23,624 nucleotides of DNA, from assembly GCA_031553685.1 (NCBI GenBank), contig JAVBLE010000008.1, positions 1 to 23,624 on the forward strand. The letters run 5' to 3'. Numbering within the stretch: the first letter of the stretch is position 1; each line of letters opens with the position of its first letter. Below, one piece after another: positions 7,650 to 14,357 of the stretch. A model generated the notes under the pieces. That model was not told the DNA's origin, ran no database searches, and saw only the letters and a list, made by a program, of their open reading frames with translations. This DNA comes from JAFGVL01 sp031553685 (GTDB lineage Bacteria > Bacteroidota > Bacteroidia > Bacteroidales > Paludibacteraceae). The translations under genes and the position numbers were made by a program.

Positions 7650-7692
7650 ATATAAAACACTCCAAGTCTGTGAGACTTGGAGTGTTTTATAT
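7650..7692. terminator. Strong hairpin after the second LRR gene
   Basis: A perfect 20-bp stem (7650-7669 with 7673-7692) around a GTG loop, followed by ATTATTT. Its core CCAAGTCT-GTG-AGACTTGG equals the hairpin at 1671-1707. It begins 7 bp after the stop codon, the right place for an intrinsic terminator. Confidence 0.75.
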
Positions 7693-7727
7693 TATTATTT
7701 AGACAACTTTTTAAAATCAATCAAACA

Positions 7728-9311
7728 ATGAAAAAAAACATCTTAGTTTTAATGGCAATGCTCATTGCCTGTGTGTATGCCAATGCGCAAACACCGAAAG
7801 TTACAGCGAAATGGGAAACGGCATTTAATCCCAATTTGCAGAAAAAAGGAGTGTATAACGACTATCTGGGCGAAGACGAAAACGCTTATTACCTTTTGAT
7901 AGAACAACTCAAACGCGGTATCGAAACCGAATTTTTTATCGAAAAATACGATAAAAAAACCTTCCGGTCTGCCGGCAACAAAACGGTTGATGAAACATTG
8001 GGTGTTCCGCTGAATGTGTATTTAATAGGTGGACAAACTTATGTGTGCGTTTATGAAAATCCACCACAATATTTAAAAAAAATACAAACGCCTGTCTATG
8101 GTTTGTATCGTTTCAACAAAGTAAATATGACTTTTGAAAAGGTAACCGGGAAATTGGGCGCAGATAGTTTTGGCAGCCTTGATTTGTCTGTTTCTCCCGA
8201 CGGCTCGAAAGTATTGTTTGTGTTCAGGAATGATAGCAAAAGCAAGAAAACAGACGATAGTTTCCGCTTTTTGGTAACCGATAATCAATTGAATAAACTT
8301 TTTGAAAAGACAATGACTTTGCCCGATGTGGTAGATTTTACACAGAGCAATGACGGCAATGCTTTTGTGGCAATTAAAAATATTACCGACAAAAAGAAAG
8401 ACATTTACACTTATGAGCTTTTGAAACTTTCTGCCGATAAAGAAAGTCGTTTTGCCGTAAATATGAACGATTTGCAATATCAGAAAATTCAACTGTTGAC
8501 CAATAACGAGAATAAATTGCTCGCGCTTGGGTTTTATACCAACCAAACAGACGATACCAAAACCGGTACTTACTTTTTTTCTATGAATGATGGATTTAAT
8601 GCAGCCGAGAATCCGGTGTATCAAGAAATTCCTTTGAAAATCGTGAATTTGTATCGTAAAAGAAAAGCCAAAGAGCGTTACGACGGCATCGAATTTGGCA
8701 CACCTCTGTATGGCGAAAACGGTACAATCGTAATTTGCGCCGAAGAAAACACCAGCCGCAAACGCGAAACTACCACTTATCGGGAGGCAAATAGAAGTAC
8801 CGGACAAATTACAACTTCCAGCACACCCGGCTCAGGCTTTTCTATGGGATCAAGCACTTCGACCAGTACCAGCAGCGAGTTTTTTGATATTTACGCTTTC
8901 AGAATAGATAGCAATAAACTTGCTTGGGTAAAACGAATACCCAAGTACCAACGAAGCGTTGATGGCGACAAAGTAGCCGGTGCGCCGATGCTCAGCGACA
9001 GACTCAGTTATGAGGCTTTCCTGTCGGGCAACAATGTAGTGGTTCTTTTCTCCGACAATATTAAAAAGAATATGCAAAACAATGAAAATTCTGAAGATGT
9101 ATCAATGGCTTACGGAAAAGACTGTAACTTGGTGAGCGTGGTGTTGGATAAAGACGGCAAGCAAAAAAAAGCCATCGTGCAAACGACTGTTTTGGAAAAG
9201 GACGAATTGGACCCCGAGATGAAAAAATGTTTCCGTATTTCGAACACACAAGCTATTGTTTCTGCTCGAAAAAAGACAAGTTGCAAAATGGGCGTGATTA
9301 CTATTGAATAG
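7728..9311 (+). CDS. Secreted protein of unknown function
   Basis: 527 residues. The ATG at 7728 begins a clear signal peptide (MKKNILVLMAMLIACVYANA, cleavage before or after the Q); an in-frame ATG at 7677 lies inside the hairpin and is rejected. The mature part has scattered beta-propeller-like phrases such as SVSPDGSKVLFVF near residue 165, but I cannot assign a family. A Ser/Thr/Gly-rich stretch (STGQITTSSTPGSGFSMGSS and onwards) near residues 365-395 looks like a flexible linker. Unlike its three upstream neighbours it lacks the sorting-like tail, so it is probably periplasmic or otherwise exported. The leader AATCAATCAAACAATG matches that of the gene at 1753. A perfect 13-bp hairpin follows the stop. 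Confidence 0.75.
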   Translation: MKKNILVLMAMLIACVYANAQTPKVTAKWETAFNPNLQKKGVYNDYLGEDENAYYLLIEQLKRGIETEFFIEKYDKKTFRSAGNKTVDETLGVPLNVYLIGGQTYVCVYENPPQYLKKIQTPVYGLYRFNKVNMTFEKVTGKLGADSFGSLDLSVSPDGSKVLFVFRNDSKSKKTDDSFRFLVTDNQLNKLFEKTMTLPDVVDFTQSNDGNAFVAIKNITDKKKDIYTYELLKLSADKESRFAVNMNDLQYQKIQLLTNNENKLLALGFYTNQTDDTKTGTYFFSMNDGFNAAENPVYQEIPLKIVNLYRKRKAKERYDGIEFGTPLYGENGTIVICAEENTSRKRETTTYREANRSTGQITTSSTPGSGFSMGSSTSTSTSSEFFDIYAFRIDSNKLAWVKRIPKYQRSVDGDKVAGAPMLSDRLSYEAFLSGNNVVVLFSDNIKKNMQNNENSEDVSMAYGKDCNLVSVVLDKDGKQKKAIVQTTVLEKDELDPEMKKCFRISNTQAIVSARKKTSCKMGVITIE

Positions 9312-9317
9312 TAACCC

Positions 9318-9347
9318 GTTAACCCTCGTTTCTTAACGAGGGTTAAC
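9318..9347. terminator. Hairpin downstream of the unknown secreted protein
   Basis: GTTAACCCTCGTT (9318-9330) pairs perfectly with AACGAGGGTTAAC (9335-9347) around a TCTT loop, 6 bp past the stop. No T-run follows (TTGGTATAGC), so it may be a stabilising hairpin or weak terminator. Confidence 0.6.
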
Positions 9348-9382
9348 TTGGTATAGCGTTTGAAACGCAAAACCACAAACTA

Positions 9383-9394
9383 CCCTCGCGAGGG
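9383..9394. repeat. Perfect 12-bp palindrome CCCTCGCGAGGG
   Basis: Self-complementary GC-rich site in an AT-rich spacer. The 13-mer TCGCGAGGGATTT (9386-9398) recurs at 1652-1664 upstream of the first hairpin, so this is part of a small dispersed repeat. Confidence 0.5.
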
Positions 9395-9460
9395 ATTTGC
9401 AAATTGCGAGTGTTTGGAAGATTTTTGACATTGTTAAATTAATATAGTTTTATAGTTATT

Positions 9461-9532
9461 GTCATTGCGGGCTTGGTTGCTGTGCTTCGACTTCGCTCAG
9501 CAACCAAGCGTAGTCGAAGTATGACCCGCAAT
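9461..9532. repeat. Palindromic REP-like repeat between convergent genes
   Basis: Outer arms ATTGCGGG 9464-9471 and CCCGCAAT 9525-9532; inner arms CTTGGTTGCTG 9472-9482 and CAGCAACCAAG 9498-9508. The sub-motif GCGTAGTCGAAGT (9508-9520) recurs at 21878-21890. It sits between the plus-strand gene ending 9311 and gmk ending 9611 on the minus strand. The 299-bp spacer otherwise holds only the hairpin and palindrome listed. Confidence 0.75.
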
Positions 9533-9610
9533 CCCGCATTGATAGAGAGATGCTGAATTAAGTTCAGCATCACAAAAAACAAGAAAATCTATACTAAGAT
9601 TAATAATACC

Positions 9611-10180
9611 TTATTTTTTCAAGAAATCCAGAATAATTTGTATTGTTTCGGCTTTTGCATTTTCTATATCATCATTCACCACCACCACATCGAATTTAGA
9701 GGCAAATGTCAGTTCCCACGCCGAACGGGCAACGCGTTCGTCTATTTTTTCGGGTGTTTCGGTGCCACGAATGATCAAGCGGTTGCGCAACTCTTCAATA
9801 GAGGGTGGTTGTATAAATAATGCCAAAGCCTGGTCGCCAAAAATCTGTTTTACATGTACGCCACCCAACACATCAAGGTCGAAAATAGGTGTTTTGCCCT
9901 GGCACGCAATGCGTTTGATTTCGCTTTTGGGCGTGCCATAATAACGACCGGGATATACTTCTTCGTACTCCAATAGTTCATTGTGGTCAATCATCGACTT
10001 AAATTCATCAACCGAAACAAAATGATAATCAATACCGTCCTTTTCTTCGCCGCGCGGTTCGCGTGTGGTAGCAGATACAGAAAACTCCAATCCTAAATTT
10101 TGCTGCAATAAATAATGAATAATCGTACTCTTGCCCGAACCGGACGGAGCTGAAATGATGATGAATTTATGTTGTTCCAT
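9611..10180 (-). CDS. gmk: Guanylate kinase
   Basis: 189 residues, the usual length for the family. It phosphorylates GMP (and dGMP) with ATP to GDP in cytosolic purine nucleotide synthesis. The P-loop APSGSGKST lies at residues 11-19, followed by the GMP-binding segment (SVSATTREPRGEEKDGIDYHFVS, then EYEEVYPGRYYGTP) and the lid region RLIIRGTE. The start at 10180 is chosen because the family begins just before the P-loop; the frame extends upstream to 10342 but that part is repeat DNA. AGAAA precedes the ATG. A mobile element ends 14 bp upstream of the start codon, separating gmk from yicC, with which it is commonly clustered in Bacteroidota. Confidence 0.96.
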   Translation of the reverse strand: MEQHKFIIISAPSGSGKSTIIHYLLQQNLGLEFSVSATTREPRGEEKDGIDYHFVSVDEFKSMIDHNELLEYEEVYPGRYYGTPKSEIKRIACQGKTPIFDLDVLGGVHVKQIFGDQALALFIQPPSIEELRNRLIIRGTETPEKIDERVARSAWELTFASKFDVVVVNDDIENAKAETIQIILDFLKK

Positions 10181-10185
10181 TTTCT

Positions 10186-10194
10186 TTAGTAAAT
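10186..10194. repeat. Left 9-bp target-site duplication TTAGTAAAT
   Basis: Identical to 10397-10405. It flanks the 202-bp element and covers positions -6 to -14 of the gmk leader. Confidence 0.6.
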
Positions 10195-10396
10195 CCGAGC
10201 ACAAGACAAAAATTAAATTTGTTGTATATATTAATAAAAATACCGTCATGTCGACCAAAACGACGAGGCACGAGGAGTGTCGTGGAGGCATCGCAAAAAC
10301 AGCATTAATCAGCCTTTTGCGATGTCTCGACAAGCTCGACATGACGGTGCTTTTATCGTTTTTGTATCGTTCTTTTAATTTTTATCATGTACTAAG
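10195..10396. mobile_element. 202-bp MITE-like element in the gmk leader
   Basis: The left end CCGAGCACAAGACAAAAATT and the inward-read right end CTTAGTACATGATAAAAATT, extended by AAA on each side, agree at 18 of 23 positions. The right end matches the ends of the 759-bp element (CTTAGTACATGACAAAAAAT). Perfect 9-bp direct repeats TTAGTAAAT flank it. The interior is almost wholly a long imperfect palindrome (10242-10348). It encodes nothing convincing. The left end has drifted more than the right, which suggests an older insertion or selection on the gmk side. Confidence 0.65.
10242..10348. repeat. Long palindrome inside the 202-bp element
   Basis: Outer arms ACCGTCATGTCGA 10242-10254 and TCGACATGACGGT 10336-10348; inner arms CATCGCAAAA 10289-10298 and TTTTGCGATG 10315-10324. 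The CGTCATGTCGA ... CTCGACAAGCTCGACATGACG wording is a dispersed intergenic repeat type. RNA from yicC into gmk would fold strongly here. Confidence 0.8.
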
Positions 10397-10405
10397 TTAG
10401 TAAAT
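10397..10405. repeat. Right 9-bp target-site duplication TTAGTAAAT
   Basis: Second copy of 10186-10194, beginning directly after the element end GTACTAAG, the same junction as in the 759-bp element. Confidence 0.6.
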
Positions 10406-10446
10406 AATGACTGCTATTGGTTTTAGTCGTATGTTGGTGTCTGTCT

Positions 10447-10542
10447 TTATTCCGGCAATATAATATCTGGGTTTGTTTGCGCATTTGCCTGCAATCCAAA
10501 CAAAAGCAACGCATCAATAAATAAAAATCGAAAAGCTTTCAT
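10447..10542 (-). pseudogene. Truncated secreted-protein remnant (signal peptide only)
   Basis: A 31-residue frame, MKAFRFLFIDALLLFGLQAN followed by AQTNPDIILPE and stop. It has a convincing signal peptide with cleavage around AQ but almost no mature sequence. It may be the 5' remnant of a lost secreted-protein gene or a real small exported peptide; I favour a remnant because it lies in a 598-bp repeat-filled gap between yicC and gmk. Two 13-bp direct repeats lie just upstream on its strand (10549-10583). Confidence 0.4.
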
Positions 10543-10548
10543 TTATAT

Positions 10549-10583
10549 TAGTCTTTACTCTTTGTTCTTTTAGTCTTTACTCT
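10549..10583. repeat. Two 12-13 bp direct repeats AGTCTTTACTCT
   Basis: AGTCTTTACTCT occurs at 10550-10561 and 10572-10583, 22 bp apart (two helical turns). Each is preceded by T, giving 13 bp. On the minus strand they read AGAGTAAAGACTA and lie immediately upstream of the small signal-peptide frame. They could be an operator or simple-sequence drift; the sequence does not decide. Confidence 0.5.
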
Positions 10584-10639
10584 AAAAAAATATGCTTATC
10601 CGCAATGTTGCAAGTAAAATTTATTTTAACTGCTATATT

Positions 10640-10720
10640 ACCCCCAACCCCCTAAAGGGGGCTCACGCTCAATAACAAACTGCTTGTGTTAGGCAAGTCC
10701 CCTTTAGGGGATTTAGGGGT
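10640..10720. repeat. Double-hairpin CCCCTAAAGGGG repeat
   Basis: The left part (10640-10663) contains CCCCCTAAAGGGGG and the right part (10695-10720) contains CCCCTTTAGGGG; each is nearly self-complementary and the two halves are also inverted relative to each other (ACCCCCAACCCCC versus GGGGATTTAGGGGT). This is a common intergenic repeat style in Bacteroidota. It lies 58 bp after the yicC stop on the minus strand. Confidence 0.8.
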
Positions 10721-10778
10721 GGTTAAAAGCAACTTTTATAAGTTAGTAGTATTATTGCGGAATAGCCATTTAAAAAAA

Positions 10779-11654
10779 TTACAACACATTCAAAACTTGT
10801 TCCTTCACCTGCTCCAATTCGTCTTTCATCAGTACGACGAGCTTTTGCATTTCGCTGTGGTTCGATTTGGAACCGAGTGTATTTATCTCGCGCCCAATCT
10901 CTTGCGCAATAAAACCCAATTTCTTGCCGGGCGATTTTTCGTGTTCCATCGTTTCGAGGAAATAATCCAGATGGTTTTTCAATCGAACTTTCTCTTCGTT
11001 TACATCCAATTTTTCGATATAAAAAATCAATTCCTGCTCAAAACGGTTTTTATCGTAATCCACTTCGCCGATGGCAGCAAGATTGTCGCGCAGGCGGGTT
11101 TTGATTTTTTCGATGCGTTCGGCTTCGTATTTATTTATTTCTTCGGATAATTTACGAATATTCCCAATTTTTGTTTCAAATACCTTTTGGAGCGATTTTC
11201 CTTCTTGTTCGCGGAAAGCGTTGAATTCGTCAATGGCTTTGTGGATCAATGCTTTTACATCTTCCCATTCCTCTTCTGATAGTTCGGAATGCGATTCCGT
11301 TTTGGTTATATCGGGCATGCGCATTAGCGTTTGAAACCAATCTTCGGGCACAGGAATATGCAGCTTTTCAGAAATTGCTTTTATTTGCCAATAATATGAT
11401 TCAATCAACGGCAAATTGATTTGTGTAGTGGTTTCGGCTACCGAACTTTCGACATACAGGCTGAAATCAACCTTTCCGCGCTTAATGCGCCCGGATAGTT
11501 CATTGCGTATTTCTATTTCTTTGGTGCGATATCCGTTGCTAATGCGCGTCGAAATGTCCATTAGCTTGCTGTTGAGCGATTTTATTTCGGCAGTAACTTT
11601 CTTTCCGGCAATTTCTATCGAGGCTTTGCCGTAGCCGGTCATTGAATATATCAT
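10779..11654 (-). CDS. yicC: YicC/YloC family endoribonuclease
   Basis: 291 residues, full family length. The N-terminal YicC domain begins MIYSMTGYGKASIEIAGKKV, with SLNSKLMDISTRI and NGYRTKEIEIRNEL following. The C-terminal DUF1732-type domain contains RFEQELIFYIEKLDVNEEKVRLKNHL, GKKLGFIAQEIGREINTLGSKS and ends LEQVKEQVLNVL. Members act as RNases on small RNAs or have roles in stationary-phase growth; the cytosolic substrate here is not known. The start at 11654 is fixed by the conserved MTGYGKA. It is divergent from tsaB across a 122-bp gap with promoter-like motifs on both strands, and lies upstream of gmk on the same strand. Confidence 0.94.
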   Translation of the reverse strand: MIYSMTGYGKASIEIAGKKVTAEIKSLNSKLMDISTRISNGYRTKEIEIRNELSGRIKRGKVDFSLYVESSVAETTTQINLPLIESYYWQIKAISEKLHIPVPEDWFQTLMRMPDITKTESHSELSEEEWEDVKALIHKAIDEFNAFREQEGKSLQKVFETKIGNIRKLSEEINKYEAERIEKIKTRLRDNLAAIGEVDYDKNRFEQELIFYIEKLDVNEEKVRLKNHLDYFLETMEHEKSPGKKLGFIAQEIGREINTLGSKSNHSEMQKLVVLMKDELEQVKEQVLNVL

Positions 11655-11688
11655 TGTTTAGCTATTATTTTTAGATTTATTTTGCCCG

Positions 11689-11696
11689 CAAATTTA
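11689..11696 (-). promoter_or_regulatory. Candidate yicC promoter (-7 box TAAATTTG)
   Basis: On the minus strand TAAATTTG fits the Bacteroidetes -7 consensus TAnnTTTG. A TTG about 23 bp upstream could serve as the -33 box, slightly wide. It is 34 bp upstream of the yicC start. Confidence 0.45.
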
Positions 11697-11728
11697 CACT
11701 ATTTAAACGAAAGCTGCGGCAATTTTAT

Positions 11729-11736
11729 TACTTTTG
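11729..11736 (+). promoter_or_regulatory. Candidate tsaB operon promoter (-7 box TACTTTTG)
   Basis: TACTTTTG matches TAnnTTTG exactly and lies 40 bp before the tsaB start. No clear TTTG -33 box was found at the usual spacing, so confidence is moderate. Confidence 0.45.
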
Positions 11737-11776
11737 TGGTCAAACAAATTAACATTGAACATTAAATTATAAGTAT

Positions 11777-12472
11777 TTGAACGCCCTCTGTATCGAAACC
11801 TCTACCGAAGTATGCTCTGTTGCGCTTGCGCGTGATGGTGTTTGCGTTGCTTCAAAAATAAGTAATGATGATAAGCCTTCACATGCAGCTTTGCTTAGTG
11901 TTTTTGTTCAAGAAATACTTGACAAAGCCAAACAGGAAAACATAAAGATAGATGCTGTTGCCGTTAGTTGCGGACCAGGTTCGTACACAGGTTTGCGTAT
12001 CGGAGTTTCAACAGCCAAAGGATTGTGTTACGGATTGGAGGCTAAACTGTTGGCGGTAAATACACTTGAGCTAATGGCTTTGGCGGTAAAGCAATCGCAC
12101 TGTTTGGATGAAAATACACTCCTTTGCCCGATGATTGATGCACGGCGAATGGAAGTTTATACCGCTTTTTTTGATAAGGACTTAAAGAATATTCGTCCCA
12201 CAAGTGCCGATATTATTGATGAGAACAGTTATTCAGATTTATTAAAAGAGCATAAAATCTTGTTTTTTGGCAATGGTGCTGCTAAATGCCGCTCAACTTT
12301 GACTCACGAAAATGCTATCTTCGTAGAAAATATTTTTCCTTTGGCTGAAAATATGATCTCGCTTTCCGAACGCGCTTTTGCTGAAAATCGTTTTGAGGAT
12401 GTGGCTTATTTTGAGCCGTTTTATTTGAAAGAATTTGTTACGACAACACCAAAGAATAAGATTTTTAATTGA
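11777..12472 (+). CDS. tsaB: tRNA threonylcarbamoyladenosine biosynthesis protein TsaB
   Basis: 231 residues, normal length. TsaB is a non-catalytic ASKHA-fold partner of TsaD and TsaE in making the t6A37 modification of ANN-decoding tRNAs in the cytosol. The N-terminal strand (NALCIETSTEVCSVAL) and GPGSYTGLRIGVSTAKGL (from residue 66) are family signatures. The start is TTG at 11777: the conserved N-terminus begins immediately after it, an in-frame TGA lies at 11756, and there is no in-frame ATG between them. It heads a compact operon; serB starts 6 bp after its stop. A non-ATG start may lower its output relative to the downstream genes. Confidence 0.95.
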   Translation: MNALCIETSTEVCSVALARDGVCVASKISNDDKPSHAALLSVFVQEILDKAKQENIKIDAVAVSCGPGSYTGLRIGVSTAKGLCYGLEAKLLAVNTLELMALAVKQSHCLDENTLLCPMIDARRMEVYTAFFDKDLKNIRPTSADIIDENSYSDLLKEHKILFFGNGAAKCRSTLTHENAIFVENIFPLAENMISLSERAFAENRFEDVAYFEPFYLKEFVTTTPKNKIFN

Positions 12473-12478
12473 TTATAT

Positions 12479-13714
12479 ATGAGTAAAAAACCTGAAACCG
12501 AACTGATTTTGTTGAATATATCGGGCGAGGATAAACCGGGTGTAACGGCTGCCCTGACAGGCGTTTTGGCTAAACACGATGCGGTGATTTTGGATATCGG
12601 TCAAGCCGATATTCATAGTATGCTTTCGTTGGGTATTCTGTTTCAGGCGCCAAAGAGGGTTTCGGGCGAGATTTTGAAGGAGCTTTTGTTTGAGAGTTAT
12701 AAGTTGGGTGTAACAGTTATTTTTCGCCCGATTGCTGAGGATGAATACACGCATTGGGTTGGCTTGCAGGGCAAAAACCGCTATATTATTACGCTGTTGG
12801 GCAAAAAGCTTTCGGCGAAACAAATTTCGCAAATTACAGGTGCGGTTAGCGAACAAGGGCTTAACATTGACCATATAAACCGATTGACGGGTCGGATTCC
12901 GCTCGACGAAGCTATTCGTACGCCCAAAGCGAGTGTTGAACTTTCGGTGCGCGGCACGCCAAAAAGTAAGGACGAAATGCAAAAGCAACTGATGGAATTA
13001 TCGGCGGAGCTGGGTATTGATATTTCGTTTCAGGAAGAAAGTATGTTTCGCCGTACACGCCGCCTGATTTGCTTTGATATGGATTCGACACTTATCAAAA
13101 CCGAAGTAATTGACGAGCTTGCCATGCGAAACGGCGTGGGCGACCAAGTGAAAGCGATTACTGAAGCTGCCATGCGTGGCGAAATTGATTTTAACGAAAG
13201 TTTTAAACAACGGGTTGCTTTGCTCAAAGGGCTTAGTGTATCGGTGATGCAGGAGATTGCCGAAAATCTTCCTATTACCGAAGGGGTGGACAGATTGATG
13301 AAGATTTTGAAGCGGGTTGGTTTTAAAATTGCCATTCTTTCAGGAGGATTTACTTATTTTGGCAATTATTTAAAACAAAAATATAATATCGACTATGTAT
13401 ATGCTAACGAATTGGAAATTGAGAATGGCATCCTCACCGGTCGATATATTGGAGATATTGTGGATGGTAAGCGTAAAGCCGAGTTGCTTCGCTTATTGGC
13501 TCAGATTGAGAATGTGGATATTCGCCAAACGGTGGCTGTGGGCGATGGTGCAAATGATTTGCCGATGATTAGCCTTGCCGGACTGGGTATCGCTTTTCAT
13601 GCAAAACCAAAGGTGATTGCCAATGCCAAGCAATCCATTTCTACGATTGGTCTCGACGGAATTCTTTATTTCTTAGGATATAAAGATTCGCATTTTGATG
13701 AAGAATTATTGTAA
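12479..13714 (+). CDS. serB: Phosphoserine phosphatase with N-terminal ACT domains
   Basis: 411 residues. It hydrolyses O-phosphoserine to serine, the last step of serine synthesis. Two regulatory ACT-like regions (about residues 8-85 and 100-175; LLNISGEDKPGVTAALTGVL) precede the HAD domain. Catalytic motif I is FDMDSTLIKTE with Asp200 and Asp202, motif II is ILSGGFTYF (Ser288), the conserved Lys is in DGKRKAEL (Lys331) and the Mg-binding motif is GDGANDLPM (355-363). All expected residues are present. It lies between tsaB (6 bp) and the DUF4290 gene (13 bp), so the genes are almost certainly one transcript. The DUF1015 gene elsewhere in the window is also often found near serine-synthesis genes. 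Confidence 0.96.
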   Translation: MSKKPETELILLNISGEDKPGVTAALTGVLAKHDAVILDIGQADIHSMLSLGILFQAPKRVSGEILKELLFESYKLGVTVIFRPIAEDEYTHWVGLQGKNRYIITLLGKKLSAKQISQITGAVSEQGLNIDHINRLTGRIPLDEAIRTPKASVELSVRGTPKSKDEMQKQLMELSAELGIDISFQEESMFRRTRRLICFDMDSTLIKTEVIDELAMRNGVGDQVKAITEAAMRGEIDFNESFKQRVALLKGLSVSVMQEIAENLPITEGVDRLMKILKRVGFKIAILSGGFTYFGNYLKQKYNIDYVYANELEIENGILTGRYIGDIVDGKRKAELLRLLAQIENVDIRQTVAVGDGANDLPMISLAGLGIAFHAKPKVIANAKQSISTIGLDGILYFLGYKDSHFDEELL

Positions 13715-13727
13715 AAATTTTTAAGAC

Positions 13728-14357
13728 ATGGAATATTCAAAAAGAGAAGATCTAATTTTGCCCGAATATGGGCGGCATATTCAAAATATGGTAGAGTATG
13801 CGGTAATGATTCCCGACAGGAATGAGCGCATGCATTGTGCCAAAACGATTATTAACAGCATGGGGAATTTGTTCCCGTACTTGCGCGATGTGCCGGATTT
13901 CAAGCATAAGTTGTGGGATCACTTGGCAATTATGTCCGATTTTAAACTGGATATAGATTACCCGTACGAAGTGCATAAAGAGGCAATACTCAATGTGAAA
14001 CCGGAGCGTATCCCATACAAAAACTCGCGCATTAAATACCAACACTATGGGCGCACTTTAGAACAGATGATTGATAAAGCAATCGCCTATCCCGAAGGCG
14101 ACGAGCGCAATCAGTTGTTGTTGCTTATTGCCAACCACATGAAAAAATGTTTCCTCACTTGGAACAAAGAAGTGGTGGATGATAATAAAATTTTTAAAGA
14201 TTTGTACGAGCTTTCTGAAGGACAATTAAATCTTAATCAAGATTTGATGAAATTGATGGAGAGTCGTGATATATTGAGTAACCGGAAGAAAAGTAGCAGT
14301 ACGAATAATAATGGTAAAAACAAAAATAATAACAACAATAACTGGAAACGGAAATGA
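13728..14357 (+). CDS. DUF4290 family protein
   Basis: 209 residues. The conserved block (LILPEYGRHIQNMVEYA, INSMGNLFPYLRDVPDFKHK, WDHLAIMSDFKLDIDYPYE, YPEGDERNQL) is the DUF4290 family of Bacteroidota, whose function is unknown. It is predicted to be cytosolic and helical, with no signal peptide. The last ~25 residues are a low-complexity Asn/Lys/Ser tail that is probably disordered. Its stop overlaps the murA start by 4 bp (ATGA), so translation is likely coupled. The regular pairing with murA in this phylum hints at a link to cell-wall synthesis, but that is only contextual. Confidence 0.9.
   Translation: MEYSKREDLILPEYGRHIQNMVEYAVMIPDRNERMHCAKTIINSMGNLFPYLRDVPDFKHKLWDHLAIMSDFKLDIDYPYEVHKEAILNVKPERIPYKNSRIKYQHYGRTLEQMIDKAIAYPEGDERNQLLLLIANHMKKCFLTWNKEVVDDNKIFKDLYELSEGQLNLNQDLMKLMESRDILSNRKKSSSTNNNGKNKNNNNNNWKRK

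Noticed and set aside
10181..10342. N-terminal extension of guanylate kinase
   Set aside because: This stretch is repeat DNA of the 202-bp element; the family starts just before the P-loop at 10180.
10686..11150. 154-codon plus-strand frame opposite yicC
   Set aside because: It is the antisense shadow of a well-conserved gene and shows no recognisable protein features.
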